DNA of 64,000 nucleotides from Litchfieldella qijiaojingensis (lineage in GTDB: Bacteria > Pseudomonadota > Gammaproteobacteria > Pseudomonadales > Halomonadaceae): the NCBI RefSeq assembly GCF_014651875.1, contig NZ_BMXS01000006.1:62001-126000 (forward strand). The letters run 5' to 3'. Shown in pieces: positions 1-9,604 of the stretch (its first letter is position 1; each line of letters starts with the position of its first letter). The notes under the pieces were generated by a model. It did no database searches and was not told where the DNA came from. It saw nothing but the letters and a program-made list of their open reading frames with translations. A program made the position numbers and the translations under genes.

Positions 1-855
1 CAGCGTCGCGTGGCACTTGAGGTGGAGCGGTTGCGCCTGGACGAGCCCTTCATCCTGCGTAGCGTCGACTATCTCCAGCAGGCCATCAGCCTCAACCTGG
101 GGCGCGCCGAGCAGATGCACAGCGACCGTGGCTCGCGCCAGGTCTACGACATCATCGTCGAGCGTCTGCCGGCGACCCTGCTGCTGTTCGGTACCGCCAA
201 TCTGCTGGTGTTCTTCGTTTCGGTATTCAGCGCGTTGTCGCTATCGAGACGCTACGGCAGCTTGCTGGATCGCTGCGTGATTGCCCTGGCGCCGAGTTCG
301 GCGGCACCAGGGTGGTTCTACGGCATCTTCCTGATCCTGCTGTTCGCTTTCGTCATGCCGGTGCTGCCCGCCAGTGGCATGGTAGCGGCGCCGCCGCCCG
401 AGGGGATCTGGGCCTATGCGGCGAGCGTGCTGCGTCACATGCTGCTGCCGCTCACCGCCATGTTCGTGTCGCAACTGTTCGTTTCCATCTACTCCTGGCG
501 CACCTTCTTCCTGATCCATTCCAGCGAGGACTACGTGGAAATGGCTCGGGCCAAGGGACTGCCTTCGAACCTCATCGAGCGGCGTTACATCCTGCGCCCG
601 ACCCTGGCACCGATCATCACCAGTTTCCTGCTGATGCTGGTCGGGCTATGGAGTGGCGCGATCATCCTCGAGCAGGTATTCAACTGGCCGGGGCTGGGGT
701 CGTTGCTGTTCCAGGCCATTGGCCACCGCGACACCCCTGTGATCATCGGCTCGGTGGTGATCTTCGCTTACCTGCTGGCGATGACGGTGTTCCTGCTGGA
801 CATCCTCTATGCGCTACTGGATCCGCGCATCCGGATCGAGGGGGGCGAGCGATGA
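1..855 (+). CDS. Peptide-type ABC transporter permease, DppB/OppB-like (5' partial)
   Basis: Inner-membrane permease of an oligopeptide/nickel-type ABC importer. The reading frame is open from base 1, so the N-terminal end with the first membrane helix lies outside the window; 284 codons remain where the family usually has 310-340 residues. Several hydrophobic segments are visible. The cytoplasmic EAA loop reads YVEMARAKGLPSN, the docking site for the ATPases, followed by RRYILRPTLAPI, as usual for DppB. The stop overlaps the start of the second permease by ATGA, so the genes are translationally coupled. No binding protein is in the window, so the substrate cannot be named; dipeptide, oligopeptide or nickel are possible. 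Confidence 0.9.
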   Translation, partial: QRRVALEVERLRLDEPFILRSVDYLQQAISLNLGRAEQMHSDRGSRQVYDIIVERLPATLLLFGTANLLVFFVSVFSALSLSRRYGSLLDRCVIALAPSSAAPGWFYGIFLILLFAFVMPVLPASGMVAAPPPEGIWAYAASVLRHMLLPLTAMFVSQLFVSIYSWRTFFLIHSSEDYVEMARAKGLPSNLIERRYILRPTLAPIITSFLLMLVGLWSGAIILEQVFNWPGLGSLLFQAIGHRDTPVIIGSVVIFAYLLAMTVFLLDILYALLDPRIRIEGGER

Positions 856-2186
856 CGGGCTGGCTCGATGGTTTGCGCGAACTGCGCCGCTATCCCTCGG
901 CAATCCTGGGCATGGCGATCATCGCCCTGTTGGTAGGGCTGTCTATTTATACCGTTGTTGCCATCCCCTATTCCCAGGCGCTGGAGTTGTGGCGTGGCGG
1001 CGAGCACTGGCGGATGACCCCGGCCAACGCCGGGCCGGTATGGGCCGACCGCCTGCTCGGTGGTCGGCAGCCCATGACCATCAGTGTGTCCAGTGCCGGC
1101 GCAGACATCGAGGAGCGTGCCTTCGAAGGCGGTCGACGCCTGCGGATTCCCTTGACCTTCGAATACGAGCACGAAGGCTTCCCCAGCGAGATCAACCTGT
1201 TCCTGCGTGCCGAGGGACACGAGCAAACGCCTTTCGCGCGATTGGTGTGGGAGACGCCCGACGGTCGCGAGATCTCGCTGGGCGGGCATCGCATCGGTCG
1301 CCGCGAACGGATTTCGATTTCCCAGAACCGTGCACTCGAGCGCCGGCTGGGAGGCATGGTGCCCCACGTGGGGTTGCTGGCCGAGCCCGACACGCAGCAG
1401 GCACCCCGAGTCCAGCCGGGTCGCTACACACTGACGTTGGACGCGGTGGTGTTCGATGAAAAGGCGGATCTCGAGACCAACCTGGTGCTCTATGGCCGAG
1501 TGCATGGCATCGCCGGTACCGACCACCAACGCCGCGACCTGCAAGTCGCGCTGATGTGGGGCACGCCGGTGGCACTGGCCTTCGGCTTGCTGGCGGCGGT
1601 GGGCACTACCGTGACCACGTTGATCATCGCCGCGCTGGGTGTGTGGTACCGGGGATGGATCGATGCGACCATCCAGCGGCTCACCGAGGTCAACATGATC
1701 CTGCCGTTGCTGCCGGTGCTGGTGATGGTCGGCACACTGTACTCCACCAGTATCTGGTTGATGCTCGGTGTCGTAGTGCTGCTGGGCATTTTCAGCGCCG
1801 GTATCAAGATGTACCGGGCGATGCTGCTGCCAATCCGCGAAGCGCCCTATATCGAGGCGGCCCAGGCGTATGGCGCCAGCAACTTGCGTATCGTGATGCG
1901 CTACATGATCCCGCGCATCCTGCCGGTGCTGATCCCGACCTTCGTCACCCTGATTCCCACCTTCGTGTTCCTGGAGGCCTCGCTGGCCGTGCTGGGGCTA
2001 GGGGACCCGGTGCTGCCTACCTGGGGTAAGGTGCTCAACGACGCCCAGGCCCAGAGCGCGCTCTACAACGGCTATTACTACTGGGTCCTGGAGCCGGCGG
2101 CGCTGCTGATGCTGACCGGCCTGGGCTTCGCCACGCTGGGTTTCGCCCTGGATCGCGTGTTCAACCCGCGCCTGAGGAGCCTGTGA
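852..2186 (+). CDS. Peptide-type ABC transporter permease, DppC/OppC-like, with large extracytoplasmic insert
   Basis: Second permease of the importer, 444 residues where DppC/OppC proteins usually have about 300. A first membrane helix lies at about residues 16-37. The family's hallmark GTD..RRD segment comes only at about 221-229, so about 185 residues separate them instead of roughly 35. The inserted part is hydrophilic with beta-rich stretches and probably folds outside the cytoplasmic membrane. The rest is ordinary: several helices and an EAA loop (YIEAAQAYGASN). The start is the ATG in the ATGA overlap with the upstream permease. The insert could be an accessory receptor-contact domain; that is inference. 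Confidence 0.9.
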   Translation: MTGWLDGLRELRRYPSAILGMAIIALLVGLSIYTVVAIPYSQALELWRGGEHWRMTPANAGPVWADRLLGGRQPMTISVSSAGADIEERAFEGGRRLRIPLTFEYEHEGFPSEINLFLRAEGHEQTPFARLVWETPDGREISLGGHRIGRRERISISQNRALERRLGGMVPHVGLLAEPDTQQAPRVQPGRYTLTLDAVVFDEKADLETNLVLYGRVHGIAGTDHQRRDLQVALMWGTPVALAFGLLAAVGTTVTTLIIAALGVWYRGWIDATIQRLTEVNMILPLLPVLVMVGTLYSTSIWLMLGVVVLLGIFSAGIKMYRAMLLPIREAPYIEAAQAYGASNLRIVMRYMIPRILPVLIPTFVTLIPTFVFLEASLAVLGLGDPVLPTWGKVLNDAQAQSALYNGYYYWVLEPAALLMLTGLGFATLGFALDRVFNPRLRSL

Positions 2187-3160
2187 TGAGCGACCGGACA
2201 CTGCTCGAGGTGGAAGACCTGCACCTGCACTACCAGACCCGGCGGGGTGTGGTGCGTGCGGTGGACGGCGTGAGCTTCGACGTGCGACGCAATGAGGCAC
2301 TGGTGGTGCTGGGCGAGTCCGGCTGTGGCAAGAGTTCGCTGGCCAAGGCACTGATGCGGGTGCTGCCGCGTAACGTCCACCAGGTGTCCGGCCGAGTTAC
2401 CTTGGACGGGACCGAACTGTTGGCGATGAGCGACGAAAGCTTTCGGCGTGACGTGCAGTGGGTACGCATGGCGTTGGTGATGCAGGCGTCGATGAATGCT
2501 CTCAACCCAGTGGTACGGGTTGGCGAGCAGGTCGTCGAGCCACTGCGTGTGTTGCGGCAATGGCCGCGGGCACGGGCCATGGCGCGGGCGGTGGAAGTCT
2601 TCGAGTTGGTGGGAGTATCGACCGACTTCCTGCAGCGTTATCCCCTGGAGCTGTCTGGCGGCATGCGTCAGCGCGTGGTGTTGGCCATGGCGCTGGTCGC
2701 CGAGCCGGAACTGGTGATCCTCGACGAGCCCACCTCGGCGCTGGACGTGCTGACCCAAGCCGGCATCATGAACCTGCTCAAGCGCCTCAAGCGTGAACTG
2801 GGCACCAGCTTCATCCTCATCACCCATGACGTGGCGACGTCCAGCGAGCTCGCCGATCGCGTGGCGTTGATGTACGCCGGGCAGATCGTCGAAGTCGCCG
2901 ATGCCGTGCAATTCTTCACCGAGCCAGCCCATCCCTACTCGAAAATGCTGATGGCCAGCGTGCCGCGCCTGCGTCAGGAACACCGGCCCGAGCCGATTCT
3001 GGGACAGCCGCCCAGCCTGCTCGAGCCACCGAGCGGCTGCCGCTTCGCCGACCGCTGCCCGTCGTGTTTCAAGCGTTGCGCCCAGGACCCCAAGTTCATC
3101 CGACTCGGCGATCGTCGGCGGGTGCGCTGCTGGCTGTACGCGGAAGGAGGCGACCGATGA
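2186..3160 (+). CDS. Peptide-type ABC transporter ATP-binding protein, DppD/OppD-like
   Basis: Cytoplasmic ATPase that powers the importer, 324 residues. Visible motifs: Walker [10 protein letters not shown] near residue 46, signature LSGGMRQR, Walker B LVILDEPTSALD and the H-loop histidine in ITHDV. The C-terminus carries the oligopeptide-type extension with cysteines (CRFADRCPSCFKRC) that binds an iron-sulfur cluster in some DppD/DppF proteins. A GTG lies 3 bases upstream of the chosen ATG; the ATG is preferred because it overlaps the upstream stop by one base and has a GAGGAG site 6 bases upstream. It is coupled by ATGA to the next ATPase. Confidence 0.93.
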   Translation: MSDRTLLEVEDLHLHYQTRRGVVRAVDGVSFDVRRNEALVVLGESGCGKSSLAKALMRVLPRNVHQVSGRVTLDGTELLAMSDESFRRDVQWVRMALVMQASMNALNPVVRVGEQVVEPLRVLRQWPRARAMARAVEVFELVGVSTDFLQRYPLELSGGMRQRVVLAMALVAEPELVILDEPTSALDVLTQAGIMNLLKRLKRELGTSFILITHDVATSSELADRVALMYAGQIVEVADAVQFFTEPAHPYSKMLMASVPRLRQEHRPEPILGQPPSLLEPPSGCRFADRCPSCFKRCAQDPKFIRLGDRRRVRCWLYAEGGDR

Positions 3161-4167
3161 GCGAATGGCAGCCGGTTACCATCGTCGGGCACGGGGAGCC
3201 ATTGCTCTCAGTCAGCGATTTGCACACTTGGTTCGAGCTGCGCCAGTGGGGCTTTCTGCGTGTGGGCGCGGTACGCGCGGTCGATGGGGTGAGCTTCGAA
3301 CTCGCACGTGGCGAGTCGGTGGCATTCGTGGGCGAGAGTGGCTGCGGCAAGAGCTCCCTGGCGCGTACCTTGCTCGGGCTGCATCGACCCACGCGCGGCG
3401 AGGTGCGCTTCGCGGGGCGCTCGTTGGGCGGGTTGAAGGCGCGCGAGCTCCAGGCCTATCGGGCCAAGGTGGGCTATGTTCAGCAGGATCCGTTCGGCGC
3501 GCTACCGCCGTTCCTGGACGTGCGACGAATCCTTGCCGAACCGCTGATCGTGCATGGGGTGAAGGACCGTGCCCAGCGCGACCGCCGTATCCGCGCAGTA
3601 CTGGACGAGGTGCGGCTGTCGCCAGCAGAGGAGTTTCTGCCCAAGTTCCCGCACATGCTTAGCGGCGGCCAGCAGCAACGGGTGGTGATCGCACGGGCAC
3701 TGATCCTGGAACCGGCAATGATCATCGCCGATGAACCGGTCTCGATGCTCGATGCCTCGGTGCGGGTGGAAATCCTCAATCTGCTGCGCCACATTCAGAC
3801 CCAGCGGGAGCTGACGCTGGCTTTCATCACTCACGATCTGTCCTCGGTGCGCCATTACGCCGAGCGGATCTTCGTGATGTACGCGGGGCGAGTGGTGGAA
3901 ACCGCCGGCGTGAAGGAACTGCTCGACCACCCCCAGCACCCTTACACCCAGTCGCTGCTCGCGGCGATCGCCGATCCGGACGCGGCGAATGCCACCAAGC
4001 AGCGCGAGATTCCCGGTGGCGAACCGCCCAGCCTGTTGCATCCACCCAAGGGCTGCCGTTTCCACCCGCGCTGCCCGCATGCCATGGCCGGCCTTTGCGA
4101 CGTGGACGAACCGCCCGACTTCGAACCGCGACGCGGTCATTACTCGGCCTGTTGGCTGCATCGCTGA
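3157..4167 (+). CDS. Peptide-type ABC transporter ATP-binding protein, DppF/OppF-like
   Basis: Second ATPase of the importer, 336 residues. It has Walker [10 protein letters not shown], signature LSGGQQQR, Walker [13 protein letters not shown] and the H-loop in ITHDL. The C-terminal oligopeptide extension contains [16 protein letters not shown]. As in OppF relatives, the N-terminal half begins with an extra strand before the ATPase core ([11 protein letters not shown]). The ATG overlaps the upstream stop (ATGA), with AGGAGG 7 bases before it. It closes the four-gene transporter operon. OppD and OppF normally form a heterodimer beneath the two permeases. Confidence 0.93.
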   Translation: MSEWQPVTIVGHGEPLLSVSDLHTWFELRQWGFLRVGAVRAVDGVSFELARGESVAFVGESGCGKSSLARTLLGLHRPTRGEVRFAGRSLGGLKARELQAYRAKVGYVQQDPFGALPPFLDVRRILAEPLIVHGVKDRAQRDRRIRAVLDEVRLSPAEEFLPKFPHMLSGGQQQRVVIARALILEPAMIIADEPVSMLDASVRVEILNLLRHIQTQRELTLAFITHDLSSVRHYAERIFVMYAGRVVETAGVKELLDHPQHPYTQSLLAAIADPDAANATKQREIPGGEPPSLLHPPKGCRFHPRCPHAMAGLCDVDEPPDFEPRRGHYSACWLHR

Positions 4168-4199
4168 GAGGACACCGTCATGTCGTCACTGGAGGTGTC

Positions 4200-4406
4200 A
4201 TGAAGCTCATGCTCTGGGGAGCCGGTATGTCGTTCGCCGGCTTGCTGCTCCTGATGACCATGGTGATTCGCTTGATCGAACCGAGCCTGGCGCTGTCGCT
4301 GCTCGGCTATGCCGGGTTGCTGGTCGGTATGCTGGTGGCCGTACTCGGTGCCGTGAACAAGGCAAGCCAAGTGTGTGGAGTAGAGCAGCGCAGAGACCGT
4401 GCTTAG
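4200..4406 (+). CDS. Small two-helix membrane protein, unknown
   Basis: A 68-residue protein I do not recognise. It has two closely spaced hydrophobic stretches (about residues 4-24 and 28-50) and a short charged tail, VNKASQVCGVEQRRDRA. The ATG at 4200 is preceded by GGAGGTG at about 4191-4197, which supports real translation. It follows the ABC operon by 32 bases and may be co-transcribed with it. A stem-loop follows the stop. Confidence 0.6.
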   Translation: MKLMLWGAGMSFAGLLLLMTMVIRLIEPSLALSLLGYAGLLVGMLVAVLGAVNKASQVCGVEQRRDRA

Positions 4407-4431
4407 CCAGCTCTGACCGCTCCCCTCCCTC

Positions 4432-4455
4432 GGCCGGCGTCGCCCGACGCCGGCC
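4432..4455. terminator. GC-rich stem-loop between convergent genes
   Basis: A perfect 11-bp inverted repeat (GGCCGGCGTCG and its complement) with only two bases between the arms, between the convergent stops at 4406 and 4482. No T-run follows on the plus strand. It could serve as a bidirectional or Rho-assisted terminator. Confidence 0.5.
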
Positions 4456-4481
4456 CGTCCCTGTCTCACCCGCGCCTCTCG

Positions 4482-4955
4482 TCAGGACGCGGTCACGATA
4501 GCGTCGCGGGTGGTGCCCAGCAGTTCCAGTAGCTCCTGGGACTCACGCTCCGGAACACCGTGCTCGTCGAGCACCCCGACGAAGATCTCGACCATGCGAT
4601 CCCACTCCTCCGCGGTGATGTTCAGGTGGGCGTGAGATTCCTGCATCCCACGACCATGGTATTGACAAGGCCCGCCCGTGGCCTCACAGACGAAGGCCGT
4701 CACATGGTACTTGAGATAGGCCGCCGGGACTCGCTGGCGCGCCTCGTCGATGGCCGGGTTCTCGTTCAGCTGCGGATCGGGGATCAGCGTATCCAGAAAA
4801 TCGCTGACCACCACGCTGATGGGCATAAGCCCGCCCAGTCGCTGATAGAGCGAAGCCTCCTCGTCGTCCTGGGCGAATGCCAGGGCCGGTATGCCCAGGG
4901 CGATGACGGTGAACGGAACGATGAGCCACTGCAGCGTCTTGCGGTTGCCTTTCAT
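4482..4955 (-). CDS. Exported group I truncated haemoglobin-like protein
   Basis: 157 residues: an N-terminal signal peptide (hydrophobic about 10-28, ending ALAFAQ) followed by a group I truncated globin. Family landmarks are LYQRLGG at the start of the globin, the run GGPCQYHGRGMQESHAHLNIT, in which the first histidine of HAH is the likely proximal haem ligand, and a C-terminal EIFVGVLDEHGV helix. Known truncated globins bind O2 or NO, mostly in the cytoplasm, so the signal peptide implies a periplasmic role. Two cysteines flank the GGP motif. The start has a strong GGGGGAGG site. It is divergent from the exported protein at 5183. Confidence 0.85.
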   Translation of the reverse strand: MKGNRKTLQWLIVPFTVIALGIPALAFAQDDEEASLYQRLGGLMPISVVVSDFLDTLIPDPQLNENPAIDEARQRVPAAYLKYHVTAFVCEATGGPCQYHGRGMQESHAHLNITAEEWDRMVEIFVGVLDEHGVPERESQELLELLGTTRDAIVTAS

Positions 4956-5182
4956 GATCCTCCCCCTCGCGCCCGACTCGACAGCCTTCCCTGCCAGGCT
5001 GCCGGTGATAGCGTCGTTTCATGGTCTCGGTTGGCCGGCACGTCGCGTGCCGGGTATGGACAAGGACGCAGGTGAAGGCGAAAGAGTTCCCGACCACCTG
5101 ACCGGTCGGACCATCCGGTTATGAGTGTGCAAGGCTAGGCCCTGCCATACTGACCTCAACGACCACAAAACCGGGAGCCGGC

Positions 5183-5581
5183 ATGTTTCCTCTCGCCAAG
5201 ACCGCGATTGTCGTTGTGGTCATCGCGACAGCGGGTTTCGCCGCGGCCGAGGCCGAAAGCCAGGACGTCCAGAAGTTTCCGGATGTCGTGGACGTCCAAG
5301 TGGCGGCCAGCGGTGACAACCGCTTCGATTTCGATGTGACCGTTTCCTCGCCGTACGACTCCCCGGAGCGTTATGCGGATGCCTTTCGCATCATGAGTGC
5401 CGACGAGGAGGTGTTCGGCGTACGCGAGTTGCTGCATGACCACGCCAGCGAACAGCCCTTCACCCGGCGCTTGTCCGGTGTCGAGATACCCACCGACATT
5501 AGCGAAGTCATCGTGCAAGCGCGCGACAAGACCCACGGCTACGGTGGCGACACCATGCAGGTCGAATTGCCGGGGCGGTGA
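5183..5581 (+). CDS. Exported protein of unknown function
   Basis: 132 residues. A signal peptide is clear (MFPLAKTAIVVVVIATAGFAAA) and the mature part is small and acidic, ending VQARDKTHGYGGDTMQVELPGR. I do not recognise a named family. The mature part looks like a single beta-sandwich-type domain with no cysteines, so it is not a haem protein or thioredoxin. It lies divergently from the exported globin, across a 227-bp intergenic region, and convergently with the DUF255 gene. Confidence 0.7.
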   Translation: MFPLAKTAIVVVVIATAGFAAAEAESQDVQKFPDVVDVQVAASGDNRFDFDVTVSSPYDSPERYADAFRIMSADEEVFGVRELLHDHASEQPFTRRLSGVEIPTDISEVIVQARDKTHGYGGDTMQVELPGR

Positions 5582-5608
5582 TCTCCGGCGCCGATCAATC
5601 GCTGCCCC

Positions 5609-7885
5609 TTAATTCTCTCGATGAATCACGAACGTCAACTTCTCCACAGGTAAGCACTCCTTCTCCGTGCAGGGTTGCAGTGCCAGTTCGGCCACCAGTG
5701 GGCGAGGGGAGGACGCGCTTGCTTCCAGGGTGATAGTCACGCTCCCCGAGTGGATCGACTGGGTATGGCTGGCGCTGCGTTCTGGCGCCGGGTAATCAAT
5801 CCTCGTATCTTGCCACTCGCTCGCGTCGCGAAGGGTGAGCCGCGTCGCTTCGGGTGTGTCGCTGTCGTGGTCTTGGATATGCCAGCCCGGTTGCATTTCA
5901 AGGGTGAAGGCCGCTTGCAAGTGCATGTCGTCGGGCCATTCGCAGCGACAACGGACGCGAATGGCGCCGTCGGCGAGATAGTGGAGCAGACCCGGGGTGG
6001 GAGACTCCCACTGACACATGCCCTGCAGGAAGACCGGCGCAGCCAGCGGCATCTGCGCGATAGCCCCGGAGAAGGCCTCGATCTGACGCTCGATCAGCGG
6101 GCCTAGTTTGGCGTCGCCGGTGCGCTGGTAAAGGGAGATCAATACCGGCAGCATTAGTGAATTGCCACACACGGTGGCACCATCCATCAGGCTCTTGCTG
6201 CGCAGCAATTGTGGCCCCGTGGTTTCGGGTGGGGCGACGAAGAACCCACCGCCGTCCTCATCCCAGTGCCGGGCAAGCAGTTCATCGAGCAACGATCGGG
6301 TACGCTCGAGCCAGTGTCGTTCGCCAGTGGTGTCATACAGGGCCAGCAGGGCTTGAAGATAATGTGCGTAATCCTCCAGTTGCGCCGGTATCGAAGCCAC
6401 GCCGTCGAGACTGGCCCGCCATAGCCGACCATGTTCTTCGTCGTGGTGGTGCTGCCACAGGAACTCGGCGGCGGCGATGGCAGCGTCACGGTAATCGGTT
6501 CTTCCCAGGGCATTCGCAGCCTGGGCCAGCGCGGCGATGACCATACCGTTCCACTCGGTGATCTGCTTGTTGTCGCAGAGTGGTGCTGGGCGCTTCGAGC
6601 GCGCGGTGTAGAGCTGCCGCTTGAGGTCGGCCAGGGCCTTGTCGAGCGACTCGCGTGGCATGCCCAATGCCTCGGCCGTCTCGTCCAATGGCCGGGGTAG
6701 ATGGAGCACGTTGGCGCCCTCGAAGTTGCCTTCGCGGGTCACTCCGTAGACCCGCTCGCACAGCACCATGGCGTCGCGTTCCAGCAAGGCGTCGAGCTCA
6801 TCGTGACGCCACACGAAGAACCTGCCTTCCTCGCCTTCGCTATCGGCGTCGGTGGCCGAATGGAAGCCGCCGCCGGGCGAGCGCATCTCGCGCAGCACGT
6901 AGTCCAGGGTTTCCTCGACGATGCGGCGGTACTCCTCGTGTCCGGAAAGCTGCCACGCCCATAGGTAGATCGTGGCCAACTGGCCCTGGTTGTAGAGCAT
7001 CTTCTCGAAGTGGGGAATCAGCCATGCCTGGTCGGTGGCGTAGCGGTGGAAGCCGCCACCCACCTGGTCGTAGATCCCACCCTGCAGCATGGCATCGAGC
7101 GCTTGGCGCAGCGTGGTCCATGCTGGTTGCTGCGAAAGCGGGCGGGTATCGCGCTGCACCTGCTCCAGCAATAGGAACAGGTTGGGCTCCTGCGGGAACT
7201 TGGGAGCCTCGCCGAAGCCGCCGTGGTCAGGATCGGCATGCTGTACCAGGGCCTCTGCCACCTTATCGATCAGCCCCTCGGGCAGTTGCGCCGTAGCAGA
7301 GGGCGCTAATTGCTGGCGGATGCTCTCGTCGAGTTTCTCCGCGTTCTCGATAAGGTTGTCGCGACTGTCGCGCCAGACCTTCCGGACCTTGCCCAGCAAC
7401 CCCAGGAAGTGCTCCTTGGGAAAGTAGGTGGCACCAAAGAATGGCTTGCCCTGCGGGGTGAGGAAGCTCGACATCGGCCACCCGCCACGGCCAGAGATCA
7501 GTTGCACACCGGTCATGTAGATCTCGTCCAGGTCGGGGCGCTGTTCGCGGTCCACCTTGATCGACACGAAATGGCGGTTGAGGACGTCGGCCACCTCCTC
7601 GTCGTCGAAGCTCTCCTCCTCCATCACGTGGCACCAGTGGCAGGTGCTGTAGCCGATCGACAGGAACACCGGCTTGTCCTCCCGAGCCGCCTTGTCGAAG
7701 GCTTCATCGCCCCACGGATACCAGTCGACGGGGTTGTGGGCGTGCTGGAGCAGGTAGGGAGAGTCCTCCAGGATCAGACGATTGGTGTAGATCGGTTCGC
7801 CCTGTTCATCCACGAACCGGGTGCGGACGTCATAGAGCGAGCGCTTGCGCTCGCGTGCCTGCTGGAGTGCTTCCGGCGTGGTCAT
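5609..7885 (-). CDS. DUF255 / YyaL (SSP411) family thioredoxin-like protein with C-terminal DsbD-alpha-like domain
   Basis: 758 residues. The N-terminal half is the family hallmark: [13 protein letters not shown], then the active-site motif C82-H-W-C85 in a thioredoxin-like fold, then [12 protein letters not shown]. The middle resembles an alpha/alpha toroid of glycan-processing type ([21 protein letters not shown]). Members usually end near 680 residues; here about 115 more residues (about 640-758) form a beta-rich unit with a late pair, C739 and C744, in [12 protein letters not shown]. That resembles the N-terminal sensor domain of DsbD (C..CxPP/E). There is no signal peptide. The family's reaction is not well established. 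The ATG has a GGAGG site. Confidence 0.88.
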   Translation of the reverse strand: MTTPEALQQARERKRSLYDVRTRFVDEQGEPIYTNRLILEDSPYLLQHAHNPVDWYPWGDEAFDKAAREDKPVFLSIGYSTCHWCHVMEEESFDDEEVADVLNRHFVSIKVDREQRPDLDEIYMTGVQLISGRGGWPMSSFLTPQGKPFFGATYFPKEHFLGLLGKVRKVWRDSRDNLIENAEKLDESIRQQLAPSATAQLPEGLIDKVAEALVQHADPDHGGFGEAPKFPQEPNLFLLLEQVQRDTRPLSQQPAWTTLRQALDAMLQGGIYDQVGGGFHRYATDQAWLIPHFEKMLYNQGQLATIYLWAWQLSGHEEYRRIVEETLDYVLREMRSPGGGFHSATDADSEGEEGRFFVWRHDELDALLERDAMVLCERVYGVTREGNFEGANVLHLPRPLDETAEALGMPRESLDKALADLKRQLYTARSKRPAPLCDNKQITEWNGMVIAALAQAANALGRTDYRDAAIAAAEFLWQHHHDEEHGRLWRASLDGVASIPAQLEDYAHYLQALLALYDTTGERHWLERTRSLLDELLARHWDEDGGGFFVAPPETTGPQLLRSKSLMDGATVCGNSLMLPVLISLYQRTGDAKLGPLIERQIEAFSGAIAQMPLAAPVFLQGMCQWESPTPGLLHYLADGAIRVRCRCEWPDDMHLQAAFTLEMQPGWHIQDHDSDTPEATRLTLRDASEWQDTRIDYPAPERSASHTQSIHSGSVTITLEASASSPRPLVAELALQPCTEKECLPVEKLTFVIHREN

Positions 7886-7991
7886 GGGTTGCCTCCGGGT
7901 TGGGGGCTTTGTCTTTACCGTGGCATGTGGCTCGGGAGAAGGAAAGCTTCAAGGGCCATATGGTTACCGACACGGCCAGCGGTAGTCTCGT

Positions 7992-8672
7992 TCACCGGGC
8001 TCTGGGCCAAAGTCTGCCAGCGATGGCAGCGACAACCGCCAGTAGCGGTACCCAGGCACCCCGTACTTCCATGGTGTCGAGCGTGAGCCAGCTCAGCAGA
8101 CACCACAAGCCCGGGATCACCAGTAGCGGCCACGCCCTGTGTCTCGGGATGGCTGCCGTCAGCATGCCCAGCGTGGCGATGGCGAGCGGGTCGGGGAAGA
8201 TGCCGAACACTTCCGCTGTGGATATCGAACGACCCGCGTAAGCGGGCAGCAATGGGTGCAGGAGCAGTGCATGGAGAAACAGTGCGATTCCCAGGATACG
8301 TGGAATGCTCCAGCGAGCTGGCATGGAGAGATCGCCCTTGAGGGTGCCTATTCCGACCAGTAACAGGGCCTGTAGCACGAATAGCGGCACGACATAGACC
8401 ATGGCCCAGTTGATGGTGGCATAGTGCTGCCACAGAAAGTTCCAGGCCACGAACACCCAGGCCGCCGCCAGCAGCGCGGCGATCAGCCGGTCGGACCAGG
8501 GGCGTGGCCGTAGCATGCTGGCTAGAATCAGCACGCCCAGCAACAGGGCGAGCAATTGCCAAGGCCACAGCGCCTGGTTGTGCAGCTCGATCAGCCGCCA
8601 GTAGACGCGCGGCGAGAATAGCAGGAAGTCCTCGGCGCGGTAGGTCCACCACTCGGACATCACACCGGACAT
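7992..8672 (-). CDS. DUF6064 family membrane protein
   Basis: 226 residues with about six or seven hydrophobic segments. The N-terminal stretch WWTYRAEDFLLFSPRVYWRLIE is typical of the DUF6064 family, integral membrane proteins of unknown function. The start ATG overlaps the stop of the upstream aldo/keto reductase (GTGATG/TGA arrangement), so the two are co-transcribed and probably translationally coupled. An in-frame GTG 3 bases upstream is an alternative start. The last residues (RLWPRAR) are basic. Confidence 0.75.
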   Translation of the reverse strand: MSGVMSEWWTYRAEDFLLFSPRVYWRLIELHNQALWPWQLLALLLGVLILASMLRPRPWSDRLIAALLAAAWVFVAWNFLWQHYATINWAMVYVVPLFVLQALLLVGIGTLKGDLSMPARWSIPRILGIALFLHALLLHPLLPAYAGRSISTAEVFGIFPDPLAIATLGMLTAAIPRHRAWPLLVIPGLWCLLSWLTLDTMEVRGAWVPLLAVVAAIAGRLWPRAR

Positions 8673-9604
8673 CACAAGTCCCTGACGTATGCGGCCATGC
8701 GCTGGCGCATAGCGTCATCGGGCAATGGCGGTCCGATCGCGGCCATGTTCTCGCGTACATGATCGACGCGGGTCGTGGCGGGAATGGCACAGGTCACCGC
8801 CGGGTGGGAAATGATGAACTTGAGGATGAATTGCGCCCAGCTCTCGGCGCCAACCTCTTCTGCCCACGCCGGTAGCGGTTCGCTTGCGAGCCGTTCGGTC
8901 AGCCGGCCCTGTTGGAAGGGACGGTTGACGATCACGCCGATACCTCTCTCCCTGGCCAGTGGTAGCAGCCGCTGTTCGGCCTCGCGGTCGACGACGTTGT
9001 AAGTGAGTTGCACGAAGTCCAGTGGCTCGTTGCGCATGATGCGCTCGAAACGGTCGTGACGCCGGCCATGCGAGGTGGTGATGCCCACGTAGCGTACTTC
9101 GCCGGCTTCCTTCATCTCGAACAGCGTCTTCAAGTGCGCTTGCCAAGCGACCAGATTGTGAACCTGCAGCAGGTCGAAGCGCGGCACGCCCCATTCGGCG
9201 CGGGACTCCTCGATCTGTGCAGGGCCACTATCGGCGTCCGAGGTCCACACCTTGTCGGTCGAGAACACCTGGTCGACCGCCCCGAGCTGGCGCAGTCCAT
9301 GGCCAATCGTCGCCTGTGAGGAACCGTACATCGGCGAGGAGTCGATCATGCGACCGCCTCCCTGGAAGAAATGCTCCATGACCGCCGTACACTCTGCCAG
9401 CAGTACCGGATCATTGCCGACGTTGAAGGTGATCCAGCTTCCCAAGCCAACCGCAGGCAAGCGTTCCCCCGTGGACGGGATCGGCCTCGTTCCCGGTTTC
9501 TCCTCCTGTGCCAGCGTATCAAGGGGAGGCAGCGCCGAGGCGGCCGCAGCCAGCAGCATGCCTTGCAGCACCGTGCGGCGTGATAGCTTGCCGTGGCTAT
9601 GCAT
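8672..9604 (-). CDS. Tat-exported aldo/keto reductase
   Basis: 310 residues. The N-terminus KLSRRTVLQGMLLAAAASAL is a twin-arginine signal, so the enzyme probably folds with its cofactor in the cytoplasm and acts in the periplasm. The catalytic tetrad of aldo/keto reductases can be traced: Asp and Tyr in MIDSSPMYGSS, Lys in STDKVW, His in LLQVHNL. The longer open frame starts at 9763, but ATG 9604 has a GGGAGGTG site and begins right at the signal peptide. The gene forms an overlapping pair with the DUF6064 gene. The substrate is unknown; periplasmic members of this type are uncommon. Confidence 0.87.
   Translation of the reverse strand: MHSHGKLSRRTVLQGMLLAAAASALPPLDTLAQEEKPGTRPIPSTGERLPAVGLGSWITFNVGNDPVLLAECTAVMEHFFQGGGRMIDSSPMYGSSQATIGHGLRQLGAVDQVFSTDKVWTSDADSGPAQIEESRAEWGVPRFDLLQVHNLVAWQAHLKTLFEMKEAGEVRYVGITTSHGRRHDRFERIMRNEPLDFVQLTYNVVDREAEQRLLPLARERGIGVIVNRPFQQGRLTERLASEPLPAWAEEVGAESWAQFILKFIISHPAVTCAIPATTRVDHVRENMAAIGPPLPDDAMRQRMAAYVRDL

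Noticed and set aside
2078-2983. 301-codon minus-strand open frame opposite the DppD-like ATPase
   Set aside because: It is the antisense shadow of a clear ATPase gene, has no recognisable domain and is low-complexity His/Gln-rich, as expected for a shadow in GC-rich DNA.
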